Below, one piece after another: positions 45,128 through 54,900 of a stretch of 57,766 nt of DNA. This DNA is from Planctomicrobium piriforme (lineage in GTDB: Bacteria > Planctomycetota > Planctomycetia > Planctomycetales > Planctomycetaceae), in the NCBI GenBank assembly GCA_945860955.1, contig CAMATH010000046.1, positions 1-57,766 of the forward strand, given 5' to 3'. The translations under genes and the position numbers were made by a program. The notes under the pieces were generated by a model. That model was not told the DNA's origin and did no database searches. It saw only the letters and a list, made by a program, of their open reading frames with translations. Positions within the stretch are counted from its first letter, which is position 1, and each line of letters begins with the position of its first letter.

Positions 45128-45842
45128 TTCGGCGGAAGAGTTACGGCGGACCGCCGGCGAGTTCTGGGCAGACGGGATCGTGAGCTATTTACTTGTCCAA
45201 AATCAATTTCGTGGTTTGAGAACACACAGGGACAAAACGAATGATCAGCGGTTGTTCAGAATCTCCGACGGCGGTTGCCGGTCACGGGACAAGGTTCCTG
45301 GAGGAACGCCATTGATTCACTACGGGACGTTGCGGCGTCAGCCTCAATAATTCGGGGAATTCCGTGATCGGAAGCGGGTGCGTTTGGAGTGCGGAAGGTT
45401 GTTCCGGCCGTTCCTTCATCGTCCCTCGACGTGCGGAGAACGGCCCTGAACTCAGGGAACGCTTTGGCCACTCCTTGAAAGCCTAGCGTCACCCGCCGCT
45501 GGCCCTCACGATGCACTTCGGCACTCGCTGTTCGGACCGTCCGCGAAACAAGCAACACAAACGGTTTGGATTTTGGACAGGTTCTATGCCCCTCGGGAGT
45601 TGTCGGTCTTATCGCAGCGTCGCTCCGGTTGTGGTTCCCGCGAAGCGGAATCACAACCGGCTGTGGCAAACACGCGACCGGATCGCGTAACAACGCTAAT
45701 CCCTCGATTCCAGGGTCCCGGGGAAGGCGCGCCCCCGGTTCCGTGGATTCCTACGTACCGTTCCTTTGCGTCTTCCTCTGGCATCTGGTCAAATCTCCGT
45801 TCACGAGTCCGAGCGACCTGCATCCCCAATTTGTCTGAACAC
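45128..45842. other. 715 bp intergenic region with a palindromic repeat
   Basis: No intact gene is supported; the long frames here lack coding character. The clear feature is the palindrome at 45625-45660, given separately. Confidence 0.5.
45625..45660. repeat. REP-like palindromic repeat
   Basis: CCGGTTGTG (45625-45633) and CACAACCGG (45652-45660) are exact reverse complements. The 18 bases between them (GTTCCCGC, GAA, GCGGAAT) nearly continue the pairing, so a long hairpin forms. It lies in a non-coding gap, about 180 bp before the NHL gene. Similar elements often occur many times in a genome. Confidence 0.65.
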
Positions 45843-46706
45843 ATGACGACTCTGTCGCGAATTGCCTTCCCGGTGTTGATGATTGCGATGTCCGCCAGTT
45901 CCGTCTGGGGGGCGGGAATGGAGTATCCCTTGGCGGTCGCCGCCGCCGACAACGGGCCAGTGTACGTCGCCGACCGGAATCTTCCGGGGGTTTGGAAGAT
46001 CACCGACGGCAAGCTCGAGATCCTGTTTCAGGCGTCGAAAAAATTCCGCACACCGCTGAACGCTGTCCGCTGCCTGGCGGTGGATGCTCAGGGACGCGTT
46101 TACGCGGGAGACTCAGCGACGCGCGAAGTGTATCGATTCAACGACCAGAATCAGCCCGAACCACTCGCCAAAGGGGGGGTCGGAATCGCCATGGCGATCG
46201 CGTTTGACAAGGAAGCGAACCTCATCGTCGCCGACCTCGAACCGCCAGGGCGCATTGTCCGGATCCCGTCGACTGGTGGAGAACCGGTCGAAATCGCTCA
46301 AGTGAACGCTCCCCGGGGATTAACGGTCGACGGGGAGGGCCGCATCTGGGTCGTCACACACGGGAAAGACCGGCAGGTGGTTCGCATCCTACCCGACGGG
46401 AAAGTGGAGACGGTTGTCTCCGGACGTCCTTTCGAGTTTCCGCAATCGATCACGCTCGATGCCGCAGGAAATGCCTATATCGCCGACGGATACGCCAAAG
46501 CGATCTGGAAAGTCACGCCCGATGGGAAGTCGACCAAATTGGTCGAGGGAGCGCCGCTCGCACATCCCGACTGCGTCACCCGGCAGGGTGACCGCCTGCT
46601 CGTTGTCGATCCGCACGCGAAAAAGGGGGATCCGAAATTGGCCGGGGTCTTCACTCTGTCGCTCGACGGGAAGCTTGCTCCGGTCGAGTTGACGGTGGCA
46701 CCCTAG
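45843..46706 (+). CDS. NHL/SMP-30-like beta-propeller protein, secreted
   Basis: A 287-residue protein with a signal peptide (MTTLSRIAFPVLMIAMSASSVWG) and NHL-type blades: GPVYVADRNLPGVWKI, LAVDAQGRVYAGDSATREVYRF, IAFDKEANLIVADLEPPGRIVRI, LTVDGEGRIWVVTHGKDRQVVRI and ITLDAAGNAYIADGYAKAIWKV. The regular DxxGNxYIAD-type pattern makes this a six-bladed propeller. Role may be binding or lactonase-like hydrolysis; no metal-binding set was traced. The ATG at 45843 precedes the signal peptide; the frame is open upstream. The bestrophin gene follows after 31 bp on the same strand. Confidence 0.85.
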   Translation: MTTLSRIAFPVLMIAMSASSVWGAGMEYPLAVAAADNGPVYVADRNLPGVWKITDGKLEILFQASKKFRTPLNAVRCLAVDAQGRVYAGDSATREVYRFNDQNQPEPLAKGGVGIAMAIAFDKEANLIVADLEPPGRIVRIPSTGGEPVEIAQVNAPRGLTVDGEGRIWVVTHGKDRQVVRILPDGKVETVVSGRPFEFPQSITLDAAGNAYIADGYAKAIWKVTPDGKSTKLVEGAPLAHPDCVTRQGDRLLVVDPHAKKGDPKLAGVFTLSLDGKLAPVELTVAP

Positions 46707-46737
46707 TCGTGGCCCATTCGCCCGGGCACATTTCCGC

Positions 46738-47646
46738 ATGATCGAATACGATCGGTTCAGTTGGTGGAGGACGACGTTTTCCTGGAAGGGAACGGCTCTC
46801 CCCCTGTCGTTCAATCGCGTGTTCATCGCCACGATGTATTGCGCCGCCTTCGAAGCGATTTACCAGTTCGGGCTCTACGAACGGTGGTTTGTCGCCAGCG
46901 GGCTGGAAGGGTTGGATCCGTTCGCGCATACCGTACTGGGATCGATCATCGGATTTCTGCTTGTCTTCCGGATCAACGCGTCCAGCGGTCGTTATTGGGA
47001 AGGGCGGTCGGCCTGGGGTCAGATCATCAATTCGAGCCGCAACCTGGTGCGGGTGGGCGCTGAATACACCAACGAAGGAATCGAGCTCGCAGGGCTGACG
47101 ACTGGCTACGCCATCTGTTTGCGGCGCTGGTTGCGGGGGAATCGCGACACCCTGGAAGCGGAACTCTACCTGCCTCCCGAAGTCCGGGAACAGGCGGAAT
47201 CGTTCGGAAACCCACCCACGGCGATTGCCGCCGCGATCACCGCCTGGATCTCTAAGCAGCGACGATTCGGCACACTCGACTCGCAACTGATTCGAATGCT
47301 GGAAGTGCCACTCGCGTCAATGGTCGATGCGCAGGGGGCGTGCGAAAAAATCCAGAAGACTCCCTTGCCTTATGTCTATGTCGCGATGATCAAGCAGTTG
47401 ATCCTGGTCTATCTGGCGACATTGCCACTGGTGCTGTGTCCCCGGCTGGGGTGGTGGTCCCCACTGTTGATGGGGGTTCTTTCACTGGCGATGCTGGGGC
47501 TGGAAGAGGCGAGTGTCGAAATCGAAGATCCGTTTGGCACTCACGCCAACTGTCTTGACCTTGAGGCTTACACACTGACCATCGCGCGGGACACTGGCCA
47601 GTTGGCCGACCTTGCCTCCCGCCGACACCAACAACACACAGTCTGA
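46738..47646 (+). CDS. Bestrophin-family anion channel
   Basis: A 302-residue bestrophin (RFP-TM type). The family signature RINASSGRYWEGRSAWGQIINSSRNLVR (about 80-107) follows the first helices, and a C-terminal ELEEASVEIEDPFG-like segment (about 257-268) matches the conserved acidic turn. Four membrane segments are visible, at about 28-46, 64-80, 212-232 and 236-256. Bacterial bestrophins form pentameric channels; some eukaryotic relatives conduct bicarbonate. It is 9 bp upstream of a carbonic anhydrase gene, so bicarbonate is a good candidate ion here, by inference. The ATG at 46738 is well placed. Confidence 0.92.
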   Translation: MIEYDRFSWWRTTFSWKGTALPLSFNRVFIATMYCAAFEAIYQFGLYERWFVASGLEGLDPFAHTVLGSIIGFLLVFRINASSGRYWEGRSAWGQIINSSRNLVRVGAEYTNEGIELAGLTTGYAICLRRWLRGNRDTLEAELYLPPEVREQAESFGNPPTAIAAAITAWISKQRRFGTLDSQLIRMLEVPLASMVDAQGACEKIQKTPLPYVYVAMIKQLILVYLATLPLVLCPRLGWWSPLLMGVLSLAMLGLEEASVEIEDPFGTHANCLDLEAYTLTIARDTGQLADLASRRHQQHTV

Positions 47647-47655
47647 AGTTCCGCC

Positions 47656-48549
47656 ATGGATGTCATCTATCGGTACGATCCCTACTCACCGATCATTCCG
47701 AAGCAGGTTTCCGACGCCGCCGCCGCGGTCGATTTGCTGGTCGATGGGAATCAACGATTCGCCGACATGGTTCGGACGATGCAGATGCGGACCATGGGAG
47801 CGGACGCGGGGGAACCGCTGGTGATTCCGGTCTGCCCGGTCACGTTGGGATTGCCACTGTATGAGGGGGCTGTTCCAAGCCAGGCGCCCTTCGCGGTTGT
47901 ATTGGGATGCTCCGACGCCCGCGTTCCCACGGAAACGGTGTTTGATCAGTGGTTCAACGATCTATTTGTGTTACGAATCGCGGGGAATGTGCTGGGGTCA
48001 GAGTGCCTCGGCTCGCTGCATTATGCGGTGAAGCATCTCGCCGACAGTTTGAAGGTGGTTGTGGTTCTGGGACATACGACGTGCGGCGCGGTTCAGGCTG
48101 CGGTCGATACGTATCTGGCTCCCGCGAACTTCTCGGATATCGCCTACACCTACGCGCTCCGTTCGCTGGTGGATCAGATTCAGATCGCGGTCCGGGGTTC
48201 GGCTCAAGCGCTCAAGGAAGCGGGCGGGGCCGACATCGCGAACGATCCGGAATACCGATCCTTGCTGGTTTCGACCGCCGTCTACGTCAACGCGGCGGTC
48301 TCGGCGCTCGAACTGCGGCGTGAATTGAGATTGCGGGGCAGTCGGCAGCCCGTGGTGTTTGGCGTTTATCAATTCGAAACGCTGATGGTCGAAAGCCTTC
48401 CGGGGAAGAGCGAAGAGCCGATCGACAAGTCCCAACGTCTGCGCCGCGCTCCGGCCACTCCCGACGATCTGGTCGCCTACGCCGCTGAAGTCGCGACCGC
48501 ACTGTTGGCGATGCCATTGGATGAGAGGAGGAGTGCGACGATTTCCTGA
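47656..48549 (+). CDS. Beta-class carbonic anhydrase
   Basis: A 297-residue beta-carbonic anhydrase. Zinc ligands: Cys85 in LGCSDARVPTE, and His140 and Cys143 in LGHTTCGAV; Asp87 and Arg89 form the catalytic dyad. About 75 residues precede this core, longer than in many bacterial enzymes, and the C-terminal region after residue 200 has an additional QPVVFGVYQFETLMVES segment, also atypical. It interconverts CO2 and bicarbonate. It starts 9 bp after the bestrophin stop, so the two are expressed together and probably work on the same substrate. Confidence 0.95.
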   Translation: MDVIYRYDPYSPIIPKQVSDAAAAVDLLVDGNQRFADMVRTMQMRTMGADAGEPLVIPVCPVTLGLPLYEGAVPSQAPFAVVLGCSDARVPTETVFDQWFNDLFVLRIAGNVLGSECLGSLHYAVKHLADSLKVVVVLGHTTCGAVQAAVDTYLAPANFSDIAYTYALRSLVDQIQIAVRGSAQALKEAGGADIANDPEYRSLLVSTAVYVNAAVSALELRRELRLRGSRQPVVFGVYQFETLMVESLPGKSEEPIDKSQRLRRAPATPDDLVAYAAEVATALLAMPLDERRSATIS

Positions 48550-48649
48550 GTACACCGGTCGTCGTCGGGGCATCCGATACACCACGCGGCCCAAGATCTG
48601 CCAGAACGCCCGAACCGCGCCCGTCAGGAAGTGGACAGCGGTTGTCGCT

Positions 48650-50092
48650 TCAAAAAATAAAGTAAATGAAGGGATTGTACTCCTGCATCGCCAACAGGGC
48701 GATCGACAGGACAAACAAACCGATCGCGTACAGCGCCTTTGCCGGGGTCAGGGATTGAGTCCATTCCCAGGTGGGAATTCCGCGCCACGCGACCAGTGCC
48801 GCGAGTCCCAAGGTCAGTACTGTCCAGGGTCGCCACATCATTCCGCCCACCAGAACCGTTCCCGGTCGGATCTTCGCCACTCCCAGCAGCGAGGCGTAGT
48901 AATCGAGCGCCTGATGAAACGTCGCGCAGCGAAACAATACCCATCCCAGCATGACGAGCAGAAACGTGGTCGCGACTCGAATCGCGCGCGGCCCGTTCCA
49001 GTGCCATTGCCGATCCCGTAGGAATCGTTCCAGCGCCAGACCGAATCCATGGGCGGCCCCCCATGCCACAAAATTCCACGCCGCCCCGTGCCACAAGCCC
49101 CCCAACACCATCACCACGAACAGATTCAGGTACGTTCGGGTGACTCCCAGTCGACTCCCTCCCAGCGGGATGTACAAGTAGTCGCGCAGCCAGGTCGACA
49201 GCGACATATGCCAGCGGTGCCAGAACTCGGTGAGGGAGGCGGCTCGGTAGGGGGAATCAAAGTTTTTGGGGAACATGAATCCCAGCATCAGCCCCAGTCC
49301 GATCGCCATATCGGAATAGCCGCTGAAATCGAAGTAGATCTGCATTGAGTAGCCCAACAGCCCTCCCCACGCTGCGAGTACGCCGACCGGCGCGTTGTCA
49401 AAAGCCAGGTCGGCGACTTGTCCGCACGGATTCGCGAGCAGCACTTTTTTCGCCAGACCCAGGCACAAAAACGCCACGCCCCGCGCGAATTTGTCGACCG
49501 TGTGTGTGCGAAACGCCAACTGGTCGGCGACTTCCTGATACCGGATGATTGGCCCCGCCACCAACTGCGGGAACATCGACACAAAACAGGCGAAGTCGAC
49601 GAAGTTCCGCACCGCCCGCGCTTCGCCACGATAGACGTCGATGGTGTAGCTCATCGACTGAAACGTGTAGAAGCTGATCCCCAACGGCAACGCCACCCGC
49701 CACAACGCCTCGGCCGCCCCCCCCGACTCCAGCGGAAACAGCAACCGCCAAGTATCGACTGCGAGGTTCGCGTATTTGAAGTAACCCAGGAGACCCAGAT
49801 TGGCCCCCACCGCCAGATACAACGCCACCCTCTGGCGAGTGGTCCGCGAACCGCCCCGCGACAAGATGGGCACGCTCCCATCCGCGTCTCGTCCCGCGAT
49901 CACCAGCCCCGCCGCGAAGTCGATCAACGTCGAAACCAGCATCAACCAGCAAAACTCGGGTTTCACCCAGCCGTAGAATACATAACTCGTCAGCGTCAAA
50001 GAAAGATGCCGGTAGCGAGTTGGCACTCCGTAATAGAGCGCCAGCGCGACCGGCAGAAACCAGAACAGAAACAGGTACGAACTGAAGACCAC
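48650..50092 (-). CDS. MBOAT-family O-acyltransferase (AlgI-like)
   Basis: A 480-residue polytopic protein, GTG start (MVFSSYLFLFWFLPVALALYYG, the standard AlgI/DltB-like opening). The MBOAT hallmarks are FHRWHMSLSTWLRDYLYIPLGGS (about 290-313) and GGLWHGAAWNF (331-341), with His335 as the active-site histidine. AlgI proteins pass acetyl groups across the membrane for exopolysaccharide acetylation, usually with a separate SGNH-type partner. No partner gene is adjacent here, so the acceptor is unknown. The gene is convergent with carbonic anhydrase, about 100 bp away, and ends 126 bp from the porin stop. Confidence 0.93.
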   Translation of the reverse strand: MVFSSYLFLFWFLPVALALYYGVPTRYRHLSLTLTSYVFYGWVKPEFCWLMLVSTLIDFAAGLVIAGRDADGSVPILSRGGSRTTRQRVALYLAVGANLGLLGYFKYANLAVDTWRLLFPLESGGAAEALWRVALPLGISFYTFQSMSYTIDVYRGEARAVRNFVDFACFVSMFPQLVAGPIIRYQEVADQLAFRTHTVDKFARGVAFLCLGLAKKVLLANPCGQVADLAFDNAPVGVLAAWGGLLGYSMQIYFDFSGYSDMAIGLGLMLGFMFPKNFDSPYRAASLTEFWHRWHMSLSTWLRDYLYIPLGGSRLGVTRTYLNLFVVMVLGGLWHGAAWNFVAWGAAHGFGLALERFLRDRQWHWNGPRAIRVATTFLLVMLGWVLFRCATFHQALDYYASLLGVAKIRPGTVLVGGMMWRPWTVLTLGLAALVAWRGIPTWEWTQSLTPAKALYAIGLFVLSIALLAMQEYNPFIYFIF

Positions 50093-50218
50093 GCTGAAGC
50101 TTCCGAGGCGCGCGACTCAACCGTGGGAACCGGGCCGAATCGTATCCTCGGAGCCGACCCGCCACCAGCGGTGACTGGTGGCGAGGTTGTCGCGAGTTTC
50201 GGGAAGCGGCGTCACGTG

Positions 50219-51643
50219 CTACAGCTTCATATTGACCCGCAACCCGCCCACAAACGCGTCTGTTGCGATTGCGCCCGCTTCCGGGTGGATGTACTGCAAG
50301 TCGGGGGTGACATTCAGCCACGGCGTGACTTGAATGTTGTAATACGCTTCGAGGCCCGTTCCGTCGCGAGGTCCGAACACGAACTGTGGGATCGGGCCAA
50401 ACTCCGTGCTGGCTCCGACGTAGTACCAGCCCAGTCCGAACGTGTCTCCCTTATTCGGACGCAGGGGACTGTCACCCCCCAGGCCGCCGCTCAAGAAATA
50501 CCGGATCGGTGTCGGGTTCCCATCGCTGATTGAGGCCCGGCCGAACAAACCGAATCCCCGTCCCTTTTGACCGGCGTATTGCACGAGGTACTGATCGAAT
50601 CCGTAGTACACCGTGTACGAATCGTTCAAGGTGGGAAACCCCGGGACGGTCGGTTCGGGGTACACGCCGGGAGGAGGCTCCGCGAAGTTGAGGTTCGTCA
50701 GCTCGACATGTTTCCACATCCCTCCCGCGTGCTGTTCGCCGGGCAAGTCGAAAAAGTCGGTCTTCACCTTCACTTCGGTCCCGACGATCACGCCTTGGGA
50801 GAACATGTTGTCCAGCCGAAAGACGTCGCGCGTCCGGTCCTGGGGATCGCGAACGTAACCGACGATCGAACCCCATTCCTGGGGCAGCACGGCACCCGCA
50901 GTGAACGACGTGTAGGGCAACCCCAGTAAGAACGCCGGATTGGCGACAAACGCCTGATTCACAAACTGATCGGTTCCATCGCCTCCCGAGAAGATGTCCT
51001 GGTCGGCGGCCCCCAGAACGTCGCTCTTCCCCGCGAACACCACCAGTTTTTCCGACAGAGGTTGCGTGAAGAGAAAATTCGTGAGGAACAGAGAACCCGG
51101 ATCGTTCGGGACCGGCGGAAGTGCAGCCGCGAACACCGCCGGGGGGAACGCGCCGGTATTCAAACTGACGTTGCCGTACTGACCGTACCAATGCTCGGCA
51201 CGAACCAGCAAAGCCCCTTGGGGAAGTCCGCCGAACTTTTCGAGCGAGAAGATGAGGTCATACTCGCCCCGGCCGGTGTATTTGAATGTGTCGCCGTATC
51301 CCAAAGCCGGAACTGTCTGGCGCTGGATCCCGCCATCAACACCAAACCCAAACTGGGTCTCCCGGCCAGCGAACCGGATCCCCGAATCTTGCAGACTCGA
51401 TCGCAGCCCGAACCAGTCCCCGGTCAACGTCGGGCTGGTCCAAAGATTCCAGTCATCGACCACGGGAGCGGACACACCCGCTGACATCAGTCCAGACGCA
51501 TTGGGATCTGGAGGGAGTTCCGACGCGATTTCGCTCACGTCGTCGGCAGTTGCCACGTCGGCATTGATTTGTGCCATCGCCGATTGTGAACAACCGACCA
51601 GAAGGGCTGCCAGCAATGTACGTTTGACGATTGTCTTGAGCAT
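50219..51643 (-). CDS. OprB-type carbohydrate porin
   Basis: A 474-residue outer membrane protein of the OprB family (PF04966 by recognition). A signal peptide (MLKTIVKRTLLAALLVGCSQSAMAQ) is followed by a short linker and a beta-barrel with alternating hydrophobic strands; GDWFGLRSSLQDSGIRFAG (about 80-98) is the family start, and the last residues FVGGLRVNMKL form the closing strand of a typical barrel with an aromatic-poor end. OprB proteins let sugars cross the outer membrane. Its presence supports a Gram-negative-type envelope with an outer membrane, as in planctomycetes. No sugar-metabolism gene is directly beside it. Confidence 0.9.
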   Translation of the reverse strand: MLKTIVKRTLLAALLVGCSQSAMAQINADVATADDVSEIASELPPDPNASGLMSAGVSAPVVDDWNLWTSPTLTGDWFGLRSSLQDSGIRFAGRETQFGFGVDGGIQRQTVPALGYGDTFKYTGRGEYDLIFSLEKFGGLPQGALLVRAEHWYGQYGNVSLNTGAFPPAVFAAALPPVPNDPGSLFLTNFLFTQPLSEKLVVFAGKSDVLGAADQDIFSGGDGTDQFVNQAFVANPAFLLGLPYTSFTAGAVLPQEWGSIVGYVRDPQDRTRDVFRLDNMFSQGVIVGTEVKVKTDFFDLPGEQHAGGMWKHVELTNLNFAEPPPGVYPEPTVPGFPTLNDSYTVYYGFDQYLVQYAGQKGRGFGLFGRASISDGNPTPIRYFLSGGLGGDSPLRPNKGDTFGLGWYYVGASTEFGPIPQFVFGPRDGTGLEAYYNIQVTPWLNVTPDLQYIHPEAGAIATDAFVGGLRVNMKL

Positions 51644-51964
51644 CCTGCTCTCTCCCCACAGAATTGAATCTGGGCTACAAGCACGCCAACAATCGAGCGT
51701 ATGTCGTCAGCCGCCTGTGTCCGGCCGCGCCATCCTGGCGTCTCTGGAATTATCGGTGTATTGGGAGAATTCCGATTCTCAAGATGCGATTTGCACAGCG
51801 ATTGAACGAATCCATGGGGGCGAATTCGGCAATTCCGCCAAAGGCGATACAGCTTACGCGGGATTGACTCCCGCTGGGGCTTCGCCTCTTCGCCGCGTTT
51901 CACACAACGACGCTGCCGCAGCCATCACGGCGAATGTCGATTCCAACGCGAACCGGTCCCCGTT
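51644..51964. other. Intergenic stretch between OprB and the giant kinase
   Basis: No gene is supported. It probably carries the minus-strand promoter of the porin gene and the 3' end region of the kinase gene. I saw no terminator hairpin with a T run. Confidence 0.4.
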
Positions 51965-54900
51965 TCACTCTCGGCGGATCATCCGGCGAATCTGCGGTGG
52001 CGTGAATTCATCGAACGACACGAAGCGCACGGAGCCATTCACAAACGCGCCGAAAAAGCCGCGAGAGTCGATCGATCCTTTCCAGTCGGGCGACTCCTTG
52101 CCAGGTGTGTCGTCCCAGGCGAGTTCCTCCGGCCGGGTCCATTCGATCGCCGCCGCGTTTTCGAGGAAGAGGAGTGTCTCATTCACTCCGTTGGGAACAT
52201 CTTTCGGCGTCAATGTCAGGGGAGCTTCCTTTCGGCCTTGAGGAAACATCGTCTGCTTGCCGGTAACGACTCGAATGTGAGTCAGCCCCGACACGGGCGA
52301 TTCGACATCCGCGACGTCTCCACCCACGCGACGCGGGCCGGCTTCCGCCGGACCGATTGCGACAGGGGCATACGCCTTGGGAATCTCGGACAGCAACGGT
52401 TTGTTGTGCGGGCTGTCCCACGGTTCATCGAGATGAAACTGCTGATATAGCTCCCTCTCACCCAGAAACGGCAACAGCGCGACCCGCCACGACAGCAGCG
52501 GACGTCCCTCGTTCGATGTGATCGCAACCTGGGGTATGCCCTGATACACCTGAGCGTAATTGTGAAACGCCAGCGCGATCTCCTTCATCCGTTTGCTGGC
52601 TTCGGTCCGCCGAAATGCGATTGAGGCCTGCCGCATCGCATCCGCGACGCTGTTCTGCGACGGAGGAGGAGCGGGAAGCCGCGCTACACGTGCGGCCAGC
52701 AGTTCCCCCGAGGTTTCCGCACGCGCTTTGGGGAGATCGCGGGGCCAATTCTGCGCTCGGTTCCGGGGCCGCGCCGTCGCCAGATCCCAGAATTCCATGG
52801 ACCCATCGGGGGTTTTGACGGCTAGCGAATTGGAGTCCTCAAAAAGTATCGCATCCTGAATTCTTGACACCGCGATGTCGGTCGTCCGTTCCAGTTCACC
52901 GGTTGTCGCTTTCCAGGACATCACTCCCTCGGAAGTCCCCACCGTGATCACGGATTGGCCGTCCGCCGAGAATGCGATCCTGACCAATCCTTGCGAGGGA
53001 CCGTCACACTTCGCCACCACGTCGCCGGTTTCGATCCGCAGCACCGTGACGCTTTGTCGCGATGGCACCAGCCCAAACAACTGTCCCGTCTCGGAAACAG
53101 CGATCGATTCGCTGTTGGGCGAGAAAGCGAGTTCAGTGATCTGCGAATACGGCGACTTCAATTCCCGTTGGAGATGACCATCCTGCGGGTTGAAGAGGAG
53201 GAGTCTGCCAGAGGCATTGCTGAAGTCGGAACCACCCACGACCGCCAGTGTCTGTCCGTCGGGCGACCAGCTCAGTTGCGCGAGAAACAGGAAATCCGTG
53301 GCAATTGTCGCTTTCGTCTTCCTGGTCTGAGTGTCATAAATGATTAGCCGAATTTTCTGGAATAGCTCACCCACAGCGATCGCGACGGAGTTTCCATCGG
53401 GTGAGAACCGAACGGCGGTTGAGACTTCGGTCGCCCCGAACGAAACCCGTTCAATCTCCTGGCGCGTTCGTGGGTCGAACCAGCTCATTCCACCGACGCC
53501 GACGGTGACAACCTGCGAACCATCGGGGGCGACTGCGAACGCCTGCGTCAGCTCACCCGGAATCGACCATTTGAATTGAGAAACGCCCGTTTTCGGGTCC
53601 CACGAGCGGAGAACGTTGTTGGACTGCAGCGCATAGATGTCCGCGGGACCACGGAGATTCGAGTCGACTGTTTTGAATTGCGATCCGAAATCCGGTCGCA
53701 ATGTCAAACGCTCAGGTGTTGGTGAGGCGTCCCACACGAAGAGTTCTGATGGTCCCCCCAGGAACTCCTGATCTGCCGCCGTCACAAGTCTTGTGCCGTC
53801 GGCCGAAAACCGGGCGGCGAAGATCGGTTTTTTGTGACCCCGTAATGCCAGCAACAGTTCTGCCTCTTTCACATCCCAGATTCTGATCGTCTGGTCACTT
53901 CCCGCTGAGACCAGACGTTCGCCGTCAGGCGAGATCGCCAGCGCATGGATTGGTCCTTGATGTGCGAGAAGCGTCGCACGTTCCGATCCATCGGCTGTTC
54001 GCCAGAACTTGATTTCGCCTCCTCCCAAGTACAGTCCACTCGTGGCGGCAATTTGTTGCGAATCGGGTGTGAACACCACCCGATTGACCTGCTGCCCGAA
54101 TCCACGTAAGTCTTGCAGCACCTCTGCCGTCTCGGAATTCCACAACCGCAACCGTCCCATTTGATCTCCCCAGCCCCCGCTGATCGCAAGTTGCCGGCCG
54201 TCGGGCGAGAAGGACAGCGCATGAATCTCGTTGATCTCTCCCGGGACGATCCGCAATCGTCGGCCGGTCTCGGCATTCCAGTAGATCACTTCGCCGAATG
54301 TGGGGGCGTTGCCATCTCCGGTCACCAGCACCGATCCATCCGGAGAGAACGCCAGCGCCCGAACGGTCGTCGTGAAGCCGGCCAATTCGTAGCGCGTTTC
54401 ACCCGAGGGCAAATCCCGCACGATCACCTTGCTGGGCTGAAGTGGCTGCCCCTCTGCGGACGCCAAAAGTCGCCCGTCCGGACTGGTCGCGATCGCCGTC
54501 ACGGGTAGGGCGTGGCCCTCCAGAACCTGGATCGGCGAGTTCCCGGGGAGACTCAAGTCCCAAAGTCGGACCCGGCCGTCACTCGCCACCGCGGCTAACA
54601 GGGATCCCTCGGTCGAGAGGGCGATCGCGCGAACCCCCTCTCCCGCCCCCTCCAGCGCACGGAACGTGCGCCCGGCTCGGTTGCGGGGCCACCGTTTGAT
54701 CACGCGCTCATTCCCCGCCGACACGAGAGTGGGCGAACCGTCCAATCGTTCAAACGCGATCGCCAACGGCAGGTCGCGATGTCCCATGAGTACCCCCAAT
54801 GGACGTCCGCTGACTGCTTCCCAGATGCGGACGGTGTTGTCCGCACTGACCGATGCGATCTGCCCTCCGTCGGCGGAGTATGCCAGATCCATCACTTGCG

